Shown: positions 43,819-52,560 of the stretch, in pieces | Position numbering within the stretch: position 1 is the stretch's first letter | How the letters are laid out: every line of letters starts with the position of its first letter | Assembly (NCBI RefSeq): GCF_030408615.1 | Contig: NZ_CP047187.1 | Span: 186,001-250,000, forward strand | DNA length: 64,000 nucleotides | Direction of reading: 5' to 3' | Source of the DNA: Corynebacterium bovis DSM 20582 = CIP 54.80 | GTDB lineage: Bacteria; Actinomycetota; Actinomycetes; Mycobacteriales; Mycobacteriaceae | Program-made: the position numbers and the translations under genes | Notes under the pieces: model-generated | Told to the model about the DNA's origin: nothing | Database searches by the model: none | What the model saw: the letters and a program-made list of their open reading frames with translations, nothing else

Positions 43819-45516
43819 CTACCCGAGCAGCGCGTTGAACACCTCGGAGCTGCTGGGGTGCGTGTAGATCCCTGACCCGACCGCGGACGCGGGGATGCCG
43901 TGCACCATCGCGGTCGTCACGAGGTTGATGAGTTCCTGCGAGTCCACGCAGTACAGCGTGGCGCCGAGGATCCGGTCGTCCTCCCGGTCGACGAGGATCT
44001 TCGCCCGCCCGCGCGCCTGCCCGAGAATCTTCGGCCGTGGCATGACCGCGATGTCCCGGATGTCCTGCACGCGCACGTCGAGGGTGTGACCGCGCGCCCC
44101 GGTGTCCTCGCGCGCGGCGTCCTCGCCGAGCCCGACCTGCGACAGCGGCGGTTCCAGGAACGTCGTGGAGGGGATGAGCCGCCCGGTGGTGGTGCGGGAG
44201 CCGTCGCCCCACCGGTCGGAGAGGATGACGCGGTGGTCGTCGTAGGACACGTACGTGAACTGGGGGCTGCCGGCGACGTCGCCGGCGGCGTACACGCCGT
44301 CTGCGGTGGTGCGGAGGTGGGGGTCGACGACGACAGCCCCGCGGTCCGTCACCTCCACTCCGGCGGCGTCGAGGCCGAGCCCGTCCGTCGCGGGCTTCCG
44401 GCCGGTCGCGAGGAGGACGTGGTCGGCGTCCACGGTCCGGCGGGTGCCGTCGGCGTCGGTGTACGTGACGGTGACGGGGGCGCCGGCGGCGGGTGTGGCG
44501 CCGCCCGCGGCGTCGGTGTCGGCGTTGGCGCCGGTCGTGGCGTCACCGCCCGCGGCGCCGTCTGCGTCACCGCCCGTGGCGTCACCGCCCGCGCCCGCGC
44601 CCGCGGCAGCGCCGGCGGCGTCGGCGATCTCCTCGACCGTCACCCCGGACAGCACCGTCACGCCGAGGTCACGCAGGTCGGCGTGCACGGCGTCGGCGAT
44701 GTCCCGGTCGAACCTCGGGAGGAGCCGGGGAGAGCCGTCGAGAACCGTGACCTCGGTCCCGAACTGGGCGAACATCGTGGCGAACTCCAACCCGATGGGA
44801 CCCCCTCCGACGATCGCCAGCCGTCGCGGCCGCTCGGGGAGCATCTGCACGCCCGTGGAGTCGAGGACGCGCGGGCCGTCCGCGCCGGGGATCGGCGGGC
44901 GGACGGGGACGGAGCCGGTGTTGATGACGACCGTGTCGGCGGTGACGGTGAGCTGCTCGGCGGGGTGGGCGGCCGCCGGGTCGCCGCCGGTGACGGTGAC
45001 GGTGCGCGGGCCGGTGAAGGTGGCGTGGCCGTCGACGACGAGGACGCCGGTGTTCTCGACCATCGCGTGGTTCGCGGCGTTGAGGGTGCCGATGAAGGAG
45101 TCGCGGTGGGAGCGGGCGGCGGAGAAGGCGGCGTCGTGCGACGGGGTCGTGGCTGTGCCGGGCTCGGAGTCGGCGGTGTCCGTGCTGCCCGCGCCGGTGC
45201 CGGCGGAGCCCGTGCCGGTGCCGGTGCCGGCGGAGGCCGCGCCCGCGCCCGTGCGCGTCGCGGCGAGGAGTTCGCCGGCGTGGCGGTGGGCGTCGGTGAG
45301 GAGGGTCTTCGTCGGCACGCAGCCGACGTTGATGCAGGTCCCGCCGTACATGGAGGGGGATTTCTCGACGAGTACGACGCGGTCGCCGGCCTTCGCGCGG
45401 GTCATGGCGATGGTCTTGCCGGCCTTGCCGAACCCGACGACGAGGACGTCGCAGTCGATCGAGCCGGTCGTGGTTCCGGCCGGGGCGCCGGAAGCGGTGT
45501 TGTTGTCCGTGGTCAT
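43819..45516 (-). CDS. RclA-like flavoprotein disulfide reductase
   Basis: 565 residues, class I pyridine nucleotide-disulfide oxidoreductase. DVLVVGFGKAGKTIAMTRAKAG has the GFGKAGKT variant of the FAD loop that marks RclA (a Cu(II)/reactive-chlorine defence enzyme), followed by YGGTCINVGCVPTKTL (redox cysteines), RLAIVGGGPIGLEFATMFAQFG (NAD(P)H loop), GDVAGSPQFTYVSYDDHRV and the dimer-interface THPSSSEVFNALL. Two Gly/Ala/Thr repeat inserts enlarge it beyond the usual ~450 residues. RclA reduces copper in other bacteria; the same role here is inferred. Start ATG at 45516; ATG at 45522 is the alternative. Confidence 0.88.
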   Translation of the reverse strand: MTTDNNTASGAPAGTTTGSIDCDVLVVGFGKAGKTIAMTRAKAGDRVVLVEKSPSMYGGTCINVGCVPTKTLLTDAHRHAGELLAATRTGAGAASAGTGTGTGSAGTGAGSTDTADSEPGTATTPSHDAAFSAARSHRDSFIGTLNAANHAMVENTGVLVVDGHATFTGPRTVTVTGGDPAAAHPAEQLTVTADTVVINTGSVPVRPPIPGADGPRVLDSTGVQMLPERPRRLAIVGGGPIGLEFATMFAQFGTEVTVLDGSPRLLPRFDRDIADAVHADLRDLGVTVLSGVTVEEIADAAGAAAGAGAGGDATGGDADGAAGGDATTGANADTDAAGGATPAAGAPVTVTYTDADGTRRTVDADHVLLATGRKPATDGLGLDAAGVEVTDRGAVVVDPHLRTTADGVYAAGDVAGSPQFTYVSYDDHRVILSDRWGDGSRTTTGRLIPSTTFLEPPLSQVGLGEDAAREDTGARGHTLDVRVQDIRDIAVMPRPKILGQARGRAKILVDREDDRILGATLYCVDSQELINLVTTAMVHGIPASAVGSGIYTHPSSSEVFNALLG

Positions 45517-45738
45517 GTGCATCCAAACACGAACGGGCCGGGCACCTATTCCGCGCAGGCCGCGGGTGTGGTGCAACGGGGGTGGCGGGGTTCGCGGCGT
45601 GCGTGCGGGTCGGCCGGGGTCAGTGGGTGAGAGGTGCGTGCGGGTCTGCCGGGGTCAGCGGGCGCGGCGGGGGAGTGGCCGGGCTGAGGCGTCGGGTGGG
45701 CGGCGGCATGGCCGGGCGTGCGTGCGGGGCAGCCGGGG

Positions 45739-46113
45739 TCAGTGGGCGGGCGTCCGGGCCGGCACGCGGGGCGCGGCGGCGGCCTTCGCGGCGAGGATCC
45801 CGGAGGTGCGGGTCACCGCGTCCGGGCCGGGGTTCGGCCTGCTCAGCGGCCCGGCGACGGCGTCCGCTGCGGCGAGCCCGGAGTGTCGGCGGCCGTCGGC
45901 CACGGGTGCGCCCGCCCCGCCCCCGGCGGCGTCCCCGCCCGCCCCGTCGGACGGCCCGTGCGAGCCGGACCCACCGGTGAGACGACGGATGATCACCCCG
46001 GCGAGAACGGGGTGCCGGACCTGGGCGAAGGTCATCGCCCGGTTCCTGGTGGTGAGGACGCGGGCGGTCACCGACGACGGGACGCGCGACCGGAGGGACG
46101 TGAGCACGCTCAT
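45739..46113 (-). CDS. Hypothetical small protein
   Basis: 124 residues, basic N-terminal half (LRSRVPSSVTARVLTTRNRAM, HPVLAGVIIRRLTG) and a Gly/Ala/Pro-rich second half. No family recognised. Support comes from a TAGACT box (46126-46121) exactly 7 nt upstream of the ATG, the leaderless arrangement used by many genes here. Confidence 0.6.
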   Translation of the reverse strand: MSVLTSLRSRVPSSVTARVLTTRNRAMTFAQVRHPVLAGVIIRRLTGGSGSHGPSDGAGGDAAGGGAGAPVADGRRHSGLAAADAVAGPLSRPNPGPDAVTRTSGILAAKAAAAPRVPARTPAH

Positions 46114-46160
46114 GCCGGCGAGTCTACCGGCGGGCGCCGGGCGCGGACGGGTGGTGTGAG

Positions 46161-46205
46161 TATGACCACTATGACCAGTATGACCAGTATGTTGGGTATG
46201 GTGAG
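46161..46205. repeat. 9-bp direct repeats (TATGACCAG type), five units
   Basis: TATGACCAC, TATGACCAG, TATGACCAG, TATGTTGGG and TATGGTGAG follow one another, upstream of the Panacea/PIN operon. A hairpin AGGCGTGC/GCACGCCT (46248-46270, 7-nt loop) lies between them and the operon. These are candidates for autoregulatory sites. Confidence 0.6.
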
Positions 46206-46336
46206 TACACCAACACATCGTGATGCCTTGTGAGGCCTGTTCAGGGAAGGCGTGCTCGGCGGGCACGCCTGATGCAGGTTTGATGCTGTGAGGAATACAG
46301 TGCTCGGTGCGAACCCGGGTAGGAAGGGGGTGTCCC

Positions 46337-46918
46337 ATGCGGACCTACAATGCGATTGATTTGGCGGATACGATCGCTTCACGCGCGGAAGAGACACTGG
46401 GGGCAGTCGAGCTGCAGAAGATCCTCTACTTCACCCAAGGATGGTCGTTGGCCATCACGGGTACTCCCGCTCACTCGTCGGAGACGCAGGCGTGGACCCG
46501 CGGCCCTGTTGTTCCTGATGTCTGGAGGGCAGGTGACACGAGAGGGGGCGACTCTGCATCCGACGATGCTGAGCTCCACGGCCTCCTCACGTTGGTCTTA
46601 GCCGAGTACGGCAGAAAGTCTGGCATAGAGCTAACTCGCCTCACGCACAGGGAGGGGCCGTGGCGGGACGCACGCGGCGATATTCCGGAGACTGCGTCGT
46701 CAACCGAGGTGATTCCACTGGACAAAATCAGGGACCACTTCCGGCAAAGCCCGACGCTGGCGGGCTTCTCTCAGGTTGAGATCATGTATCTTGGCCTCGA
46801 GGCATTTGACGAGCGTTCCTACAAGCCTGTGCCTAAGATGCCCAGCGTCGACGACGATATTGACGATCTCGACGAGTGGATGACTGAGTCAGCCAATCTC
46901 TTCGAGATTCCGCGGTAA
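46337..46918 (+). CDS. Panacea-domain (DUF4065/SocA-like) antitoxin
   Basis: 193 residues. The Panacea core is visible: LQKILYFTQGWSLAITGTPAH, ETQAWTRGPVVPDVW, then a helical C-terminus with HFRQSPTLAGFSQVEIMYL. Panacea proteins are antitoxins that neutralise many unrelated toxins by direct binding. ATG at 46337 follows AGGAAGG. The gene pairs with the PIN-like gene 19 bp downstream. The DNA from here to about 47.6 kb is near 53 percent GC, so the pair was probably acquired. Confidence 0.8.
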   Translation: MRTYNAIDLADTIASRAEETLGAVELQKILYFTQGWSLAITGTPAHSSETQAWTRGPVVPDVWRAGDTRGGDSASDDAELHGLLTLVLAEYGRKSGIELTRLTHREGPWRDARGDIPETASSTEVIPLDKIRDHFRQSPTLAGFSQVEIMYLGLEAFDERSYKPVPKMPSVDDDIDDLDEWMTESANLFEIPR

Positions 46919-46937
46919 TTTCGAGGATCTGGAGATC

Positions 46938-47555
46938 GTGAGCTACCCGAAAGTGCATCATGTACTTTTCGACTGTAATGTTTTCATCATGTTATTCAAT
47001 CATTTCGGTCCGAATTTACATTGGCCGGACGTTGTCGGCCTTGCCGCTGAGCCGGAGGTGAAGGGGTCGTTGCCGTCGAATATCCGTGACATCATTACGT
47101 GTATGTCGTTTGTCAAGTCCGGGCGGCGCCCAGACGGGAGCCGAGTTCGAGTTTGGGGTTCGGGCCATGTGCAGGACACGGTCGTGTACAAGATGCGTCA
47201 CAGCGGGGATAATGTGTGGGCTGAGCGAGATCGCGGCGCATCTCAGCTGATCATGGACTCCTTCTATGACTTTTTCGGTCAAGAGCTCTTCGCTGGAGTT
47301 GTGGGAACTTCGGAACACGGAGCGGAGAGAAATCCTCCTCTGGATCACGAGGATGGCATGGTGTACGGGGCGTGTCGGACGATTGCTGGACAAAATCCTG
47401 TTGACGTCGTGTGGCTTATTACGTTTGACCGATCGTTTATCAGGGAGGCGGAAAGATTCAAGCCTAAAATGGTTAATGTTTGCAAGCCTGGGGAGTATAT
47501 TTCCAGTCACATCCGTTCGGGCGGGTCCTTGTGGGAACGTATGGGATCGAGGTGA
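46938..47555 (+). CDS. PIN-like toxin partner of the Panacea antitoxin
   Basis: 205 residues. Reads as a PIN-fold nuclease: VHHVLFDCNVFIML gives the first catalytic Asp (D12) after a beta strand. LDHEDGMVYGACRTIAGQ supplies the middle acidic pair followed by a helix. VVWLITFDRSFIREAERFKPKMVNVCKPGEY matches the late strand-TxDxxF-strand-P.E pattern. PIN toxins cut RNA. GTG start with TGGAG 6 nt upstream. The middle of the protein (residues 30-130) is longer than in VapC, so this is an atypical PIN. Confidence 0.7.
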   Translation: MSYPKVHHVLFDCNVFIMLFNHFGPNLHWPDVVGLAAEPEVKGSLPSNIRDIITCMSFVKSGRRPDGSRVRVWGSGHVQDTVVYKMRHSGDNVWAERDRGASQLIMDSFYDFFGQELFAGVVGTSEHGAERNPPLDHEDGMVYGACRTIAGQNPVDVVWLITFDRSFIREAERFKPKMVNVCKPGEYISSHIRSGGSLWERMGSR

Positions 47556-47733
47556 TCCTTTTGTGTGGCCCTGGCGTCCGCTGCGGTGCCCTTAGTGTCG
47601 CATCTCGATAGCAATTAGTCTCGTGTGTTCGTCCCGCGTGGTATGGGTGCGGGTACTGGAGGGCTGGGGTCAAAGAATTTTGCGGCGGCAGGTCGGGTAG
47701 AGTGCCGGGGGCGCGGTCGGTAGTGTCGAGACC

Positions 47734-48213
47734 ATGCGTGTAATGTCCCGAGGCGGGGACCTGTCGTGCAGCCGACCGAGCGGGGAATCCGTGACGGACG
47801 ACCGGCCGCGCCCACTCAACACGACGGTGCGCGAGCAGATGCGCCGGATGTCGAGGGAGGGGACATCGCCGGAGCTGGCGTTACGGCGTGAACTGCACCG
47901 CCGTGGTCTGCGCTTCCGGGTGAACTACCGGGAGGTCCCGGGCCGGCCCGACATCGCGCTCACCCGGGCGAGGATCGCTGTCTTCATGGACGGGTGCTTC
48001 TGGCATCTCTGCCCGGTCCACGGGGGTGTTCCCGTCAACAACAGGGAGTGGTGGCGGGCCAAGCTCAACCGCAACGTGGAACGGGACCGGGAGAAGGATG
48101 AGTCCCTCAGGGAACGGGGGTGGCTTCCGCTCCACTACTGGGAACACGATGAGGTGGACGAGATCGCCGACGAGGTCGAGATGGTCTGGCGGTGGCGGGT
48201 TCCCGGTCCGTGA
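47734..48213 (+). CDS. vsr: Very short patch repair endonuclease
   Basis: 159 residues. Nicks DNA at T:G mismatches made by deamination of 5-methylcytosine. Family blocks: RRMSREGTSPELALRRELHRRGLRFRVN, PGRPDIAL (catalytic Asp), AVFMDGCFWHLCPVHG (His and Cys of the metal and DNA site), NREWWRAKLNRNVERD and a final WEHDEVDE. The ATG lies 7 nt after TAGTGT. It sits directly before the cytosine methyltransferase, its usual partner. Confidence 0.95.
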   Translation: MRVMSRGGDLSCSRPSGESVTDDRPRPLNTTVREQMRRMSREGTSPELALRRELHRRGLRFRVNYREVPGRPDIALTRARIAVFMDGCFWHLCPVHGGVPVNNREWWRAKLNRNVERDREKDESLRERGWLPLHYWEHDEVDEIADEVEMVWRWRVPGP

Positions 48214-48289
48214 TCGGTGTCGGCGGGGGGCTGCAGTCTATCGAACATGCGGTTCAGGGGTTGTCCGGGGCGCCCGGTACGATGTCCCT

Positions 48290-50287
48290 GTGGTGCGAAC
48301 AGAGCAGGGAGCCGGCGGAGCGTCGAGGTACAACGTCGCCCAGATCCGGGGACCCTACCTGCATCTTCCGCCTCACCGTGACCACTGCGACGACGTGGAT
48401 TCGCTCAAGGACTACTGCCGGGCACGTCGACGCAGGGGAGCGGTTCTCGCGGCGGACCTGTTCTCCGGGGCGGGGGGAATCTCACTCGGACTGGAGGACG
48501 CCGGCTTCGAGGTCGTGCTCGGTGTCGACCATTACCTGGACGCGGTCAAGACCCACCGGCACCACTTCCCCGGGATGTCGGTCGACTGGGACCTGTCCTC
48601 GGAGGAGGCGATCGAGAAGGTCGCGGGTCTGATGAGGGAGTGCGGCATCCAGGTGCTGGCCGGAGGCCCACCCTGCCAACCGTTCTCCAAGGCCGGCCGG
48701 AACGGGATCCGGGACCTCGTCGAGCGCGGCCTCCGTGAGCCGCACGACGTCCGTCGGGACCTCTGGCGCTCGTACCTGGAGATCGTCAGCCTGGCGAGGC
48801 CCGCCGCGATCATCATGGAGAACGTCCCGGACATGGCCCTGGACCAGGAGATGTTCATCCTCCGGTCGGTCATCGAGGAGCTTGAGCAGCTCGGGTACTC
48901 CGTCTACGAACGGGTCGTCGAGACCTGGCGGTACGGCGTGCCGCAGCACCGCCAGCGTCTCATCATCGTGGCCTTCCGCGACGGGATCCACTTCGAGTGG
49001 CCCGAGGACCACCCCGAGAAGGTCACGCTGTGGAACGCGATCGGTGACATGCCCGAGGTCGAGGGCGGCTGGCGTCCCGAGGGCGGAGCCGACGGGTGGA
49101 TCCCCTACGACGGGCCGCAGACGGCGTTCCAGCGGTACATCCGCCGTCGCGTCGCCCCCGAGGACCGGGGAAAGCTCTTCGACCACATCACCAGACCCGT
49201 CAGGGACGACGACCGCGAGGCGTTCAACCTCATGGACGCGAACACGAAGTACTCGGATCTGCCGGAGTCGCTGCGCCGCTACCGGTCGGACATCTACGAC
49301 GACAAGTACAAGCGCCTCGACGAGAACGATGTCTCCAGGACGATCACCGCGCACATCGCCAAGGACGGGTACGGGTACATCCACCCGCGTCAGCCCCGGA
49401 CGCTCACCGTCCGTGAGGCAGCACGGATCCAGACGTTCCCCGATGACTTCCGCTTCAACGGTCCGCCGAGCGCGGCCTTCAAACAGATCGGAAACGCGGT
49501 ACCCCCGCGGGCCGCGGCGGCCATCGCACAGGCGATGGCCGAATGGATGAAGGAGGCGACGCCCGGCAGGCAGTGGAGCAGGGAAACCGCGTCCGCACTG
49601 GCGCGGTGGTTCCGCGGACGCCCGGCACCGGAACGGATCCTCCCCTGGCTCTGGACCGGGAACCGCTGGCGAGCGGCGGTCGGGGAGATCGTGCTCACAC
49701 GCATGGCGAAGCGGCAGGTCGATCAGATCTGGCCGGTGATCGAGGCCATGCCCGCACCGGAGGCGGACGACCCCCACGTTCCCGGCGACACCGTGGACGT
49801 ACTGGTCGACATGTTGGACGGGGCCGGTATGACGAAGAGAGCCGACAGGCTCCGCCGCTTCGTGGATCAGCTGCGGACGGATCCCGGCGCTCTGTGGCGT
49901 CCTGCCGTGGACAGGAAGGTTCTCAAGGAGCTCACCCCCAGCGAGGCTGCGCTCGTCGAGCTCATCGCGCCGGTCACCGGGACGGAGGGCGGGGTCTCCG
50001 AGGAACCGGTTCTCGTCACCCGGGGCGTGGGGCGCGTGACCTCCCGCTACCAGTCCATCTCGATGGAGAAGAAGAACAGGCTGACGGACGGACGGCTGGC
50101 GGTGGCCCGGATGCTCGGGCTCAACGAAGGCTCCCGGAGCGCCCATCTGGGGCTGATCGAGCTCGCGCAGTCCCACTGCCGCATCGCGAACCCGGTCTGT
50201 GCGACGTGCCCGTTGCTCGGGACGTGCGACCGGTTCGGCGTCAGTGACGCCCAGGGAACGATGGACGACGCCATATCGGAGGCGTGA
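48290..50287 (+). CDS. Cytosine-5 DNA methyltransferase fused to an EndoIII-like 4Fe-4S domain
   Basis: 665 residues. The first ~410 form a complete m5C methylase: DLFSGAGGISLG (56-67), GGPPCQPFSKAG with catalytic C129, IMENVP (E177), PQHRQRL (about 220) and GNAVPP (about 400). After a linker, residues ~440-665 look like an HhH-GPD base-excision domain: ILPWLWTGNRWRAAVGEIVLTRM, and at the end a cluster motif with cysteines 630, 637, 640 and 646, exactly the C-x6-C-x2-C-x5-C of endonuclease III/MutY. The HhH loop and catalytic Asp look degenerate by eye. Leaderless GTG 6 nt after TACGAT; open frame farther upstream overlaps vsr and is not used. Confidence 0.9.
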   Translation: MVRTEQGAGGASRYNVAQIRGPYLHLPPHRDHCDDVDSLKDYCRARRRRGAVLAADLFSGAGGISLGLEDAGFEVVLGVDHYLDAVKTHRHHFPGMSVDWDLSSEEAIEKVAGLMRECGIQVLAGGPPCQPFSKAGRNGIRDLVERGLREPHDVRRDLWRSYLEIVSLARPAAIIMENVPDMALDQEMFILRSVIEELEQLGYSVYERVVETWRYGVPQHRQRLIIVAFRDGIHFEWPEDHPEKVTLWNAIGDMPEVEGGWRPEGGADGWIPYDGPQTAFQRYIRRRVAPEDRGKLFDHITRPVRDDDREAFNLMDANTKYSDLPESLRRYRSDIYDDKYKRLDENDVSRTITAHIAKDGYGYIHPRQPRTLTVREAARIQTFPDDFRFNGPPSAAFKQIGNAVPPRAAAAIAQAMAEWMKEATPGRQWSRETASALARWFRGRPAPERILPWLWTGNRWRAAVGEIVLTRMAKRQVDQIWPVIEAMPAPEADDPHVPGDTVDVLVDMLDGAGMTKRADRLRRFVDQLRTDPGALWRPAVDRKVLKELTPSEAALVELIAPVTGTEGGVSEEPVLVTRGVGRVTSRYQSISMEKKNRLTDGRLAVARMLGLNEGSRSAHLGLIELAQSHCRIANPVCATCPLLGTCDRFGVSDAQGTMDDAISEA

Positions 50288-50297
50288 CGCCGTCAGT

Positions 50298-51593
50298 TCA
50301 CAGGCCGAGTCGCTTCGCCAGCTCCGGTGACTCCTCGTGCAGGATCCTGCTGATCTCGCGGAACGCCGCGTAGTTCCCGGACCGGGCTGCCGCCGACTTC
50401 AACGCCAACCCGAGGTCCGCGGCGTCAGGCAGGTCCGCCTGGTCCCGGTCCTGAGCTGCGGGGCTGTCGGCGGTCCCGGTGGCCGACGTCGAGGACTTCT
50501 GGTCCTTCCGGTACCGTGAGTCGGCTTCGGCACACACGTCGGCGACGGCCCGGCCCATCATCTTCTTCAGCTGGTGGGGGATGTTCACCCGCATCTTGGC
50601 GACGTTGATGTTGAACTCGTCGTCGAGGTCGGTGTCGAAGTCCAGGGCGACCCTGGCGAGTTTCGTGTGCTCGTCGATCGTGCGGATGCCGTCCCATCCG
50701 CCCCACTGGACGAGGCGGTCCGCCCGGTAGACGTAGATACCCTGCTGCCGGTTCCATTTACGCGGGCCAGCGGTCCGCTCGAAGTTCTCGAGTGACGAGA
50801 ACTGGGAGCGGGAGGGCAGGCAGTACGCGCGGAGCGAGACCTTCCCGCTCCCGAGGCCGGTGCCGACCTCCAGGATGTCGTTACTGATCAGTTTCGTCGC
50901 GGACTCGTCACGGGCGAAGGGGTCCCACGGGGTCAGGCTTTCGCCGTTGACCGAGATCGAGATGGATCTGTGGGCCTCACCCGAGAGGAAGCGGTGGAAG
51001 ACCGTCTCGAGGTGCTGCGCCAGGCGTTCGGTCGCGCCGGAGAACTTCTTCCGCGCCCAGCTACCGTCCGGGTTCTTGGCCGGGAGGAGCCGGTCCAGGT
51101 TCTGCCAGGCGACGACGGTACCGGTCGGGGAGTCGAGCAGCCCGTGCACGCGCTCCTCGAGCTCGGCGTCGTCGGGGTCGACGATCATCCAGTCGTCGAC
51201 CCTGTCGATGAAGTCCAGGTCGAGGCACCTGCCGTCGACGTGGCCGGTGTCGGGGTTCCGGGAGTAGACCGAGACACGGCGGCACTGGGAGAGGGACGCG
51301 GTCTTCAACCCCAACCCGTACCGTCCGAGGTCCCCACGACCGTAGGCCCGTTGGCTCCCGAAGCGGAGGGCTTCGTCGAGTCCTGCGGAGTCCATCCCCG
51401 AACCGTTGTCGGCGATCAGGACCCACGAGTCCCGCCCTGCGAAGCGGACGTCGACGGACACCCGGGTTGCGCCGGCGGTGATGCTGTTGTCGATCAGGTC
51501 GGCCACCGCCGCCTCGAAGCTGTACCCGACGTCCCGGAGAGAGCCGGTCAGTCGTCGGGCGGACGGTGCGACCCGTGTGGGGGAGGCGGTCAA
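50298..51593 (-). CDS. GHKL ATPase (HATPase_c_3 type), last gene of the defence operon
   Basis: 431 residues. Bergerat fold: ADLIDNSITAGAT (N-box, N36), IADNGSGMDS (D62-G66) and GRYGLGLKTASL (lid motif, 91-100). A transducer-like middle domain follows (to about residue 350) and a Ser/Ala/Asp-rich linker before the C-terminal helix. Related ATPases are MutL, MORC and Hsp90, which clamp DNA or protein when ATP binds. TTG start overlapping the upstream stop (TTGA). Its 3' end meets the methylase gene head to head with 10 bp between. Confidence 0.87.
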   Translation of the reverse strand: MTASPTRVAPSARRLTGSLRDVGYSFEAAVADLIDNSITAGATRVSVDVRFAGRDSWVLIADNGSGMDSAGLDEALRFGSQRAYGRGDLGRYGLGLKTASLSQCRRVSVYSRNPDTGHVDGRCLDLDFIDRVDDWMIVDPDDAELEERVHGLLDSPTGTVVAWQNLDRLLPAKNPDGSWARKKFSGATERLAQHLETVFHRFLSGEAHRSISISVNGESLTPWDPFARDESATKLISNDILEVGTGLGSGKVSLRAYCLPSRSQFSSLENFERTAGPRKWNRQQGIYVYRADRLVQWGGWDGIRTIDEHTKLARVALDFDTDLDDEFNINVAKMRVNIPHQLKKMMGRAVADVCAEADSRYRKDQKSSTSATGTADSPAAQDRDQADLPDAADLGLALKSAAARSGNYAAFREISRILHEESPELAKRLGL

Positions 51594-52558
51594 TGGGTAC
51601 TCCTTCTGCCGAACCGGGACAGGGCCCCGAGGATTGACGGGCGGGCGGGCGCGGTGTCGTCGGACGCCGTGTCGTCGCCCGGGGTGCCACCGCCTACCGG
51701 GTCGGACGCGGTGTCCACGGCGGGGGAGGGGTCCGGCCCGGCCCCGGGTCCATCAGCCTCTGAGCCGTCGGTCGCAGCCTCAGTCGCCGGTGGGGCGCCC
51801 GCCCCGGTCTGCGGTGTGCTCAGGCTGTCACGGTACAGCTCGATGCCGCGGGAGACCCGTTCGCCCACCACCTCGCGAAGCTGGTCGTCGGTGAGAACCT
51901 CGAAGCATGTCGTCGCCGCCGCGGTGCCGATCTGGAGCATGACGCCGCGGAAGGCCTGGGACTCGGCGCCGAGGCCGTTCCGGTACCTCCGGGTGAACTC
52001 CTCGACGATGAACCGTGCGAGCCGCCGGTCGCCTGCGAGTCCCGTCCGCTCGAGCAGCGCGACGGCCTGGTCCTCGCCGAGGCGGTCGCTGAGATCGCCC
52101 AGCACGTGGTAGCGCCACCAGAGTTTCTTGAACGTGCTCTTCGGCGAGGACCCGAGATACCGGGCGAAGCTCTGGTTCCCCCGGTCGTTGGGGTACCGCC
52201 ACGCAGCGACGTCGATGAGCACACAGGTGGTGAGGAAGTTCCACAGTTCCGTCGACCGTCCGTCGGCGACGGACGTGTCGACCAGCTCGTACAGGACCTT
52301 CGCCGCCTGCCGGTCGAACTCGGCGTACCGGCCGGGCCCCACTGGGTCGGGGAAACCGGCGGCCACCGCGAGGGCGAGGACGGCCTCACGGACCTCCGTG
52401 ACCCCGGCCTCGCCTGCCGGCGGATGACCGCTCTCGGACAGACGCGTCTTCGGGTGGGAGAGCATGACCGACGCCGTGAGCTCATCGACGGTCTTGTCGA
52501 CGCTCTGTGCCACCAGTTGTTTCGCGAACACGGTGTCGAGAAGGGGGAATGATCGCAC
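51590..52558 (-). CDS. Unknown defence-operon protein (helical, 322 aa)
   Basis: 322 residues, mostly helical by composition: FAKQLVAQSVDKTVDELTASVMLSHP, YAEFDRQAAKVLYELVD, WNFLTTCVLIDVAAWRYP, KLWWRYHVLGDLSDRLG and RRLARFIVEEFTRRYRNG. The last 75 residues are Ser/Pro/Ala/Asp-rich. No catalytic motif is evident. GTG start two bases after the upstream stop; its own stop overlaps the GHKL start. Family not certain. Confidence 0.82.
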   Translation of the reverse strand: MRSFPLLDTVFAKQLVAQSVDKTVDELTASVMLSHPKTRLSESGHPPAGEAGVTEVREAVLALAVAAGFPDPVGPGRYAEFDRQAAKVLYELVDTSVADGRSTELWNFLTTCVLIDVAAWRYPNDRGNQSFARYLGSSPKSTFKKLWWRYHVLGDLSDRLGEDQAVALLERTGLAGDRRLARFIVEEFTRRYRNGLGAESQAFRGVMLQIGTAAATTCFEVLTDDQLREVVGERVSRGIELYRDSLSTPQTGAGAPPATEAATDGSEADGPGAGPDPSPAVDTASDPVGGGTPGDDTASDDTAPARPSILGALSRFGRRSTH

Positions 52559-52560
52559 GG

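Noticed and set aside
43819..45516. Mycothione or dihydrolipoamide reductase
   Set aside because: The GFGKAGKT loop, FTYVSYDDHRV and THPSSSEVFNALL ending fit RclA better than Lpd or Mtr.
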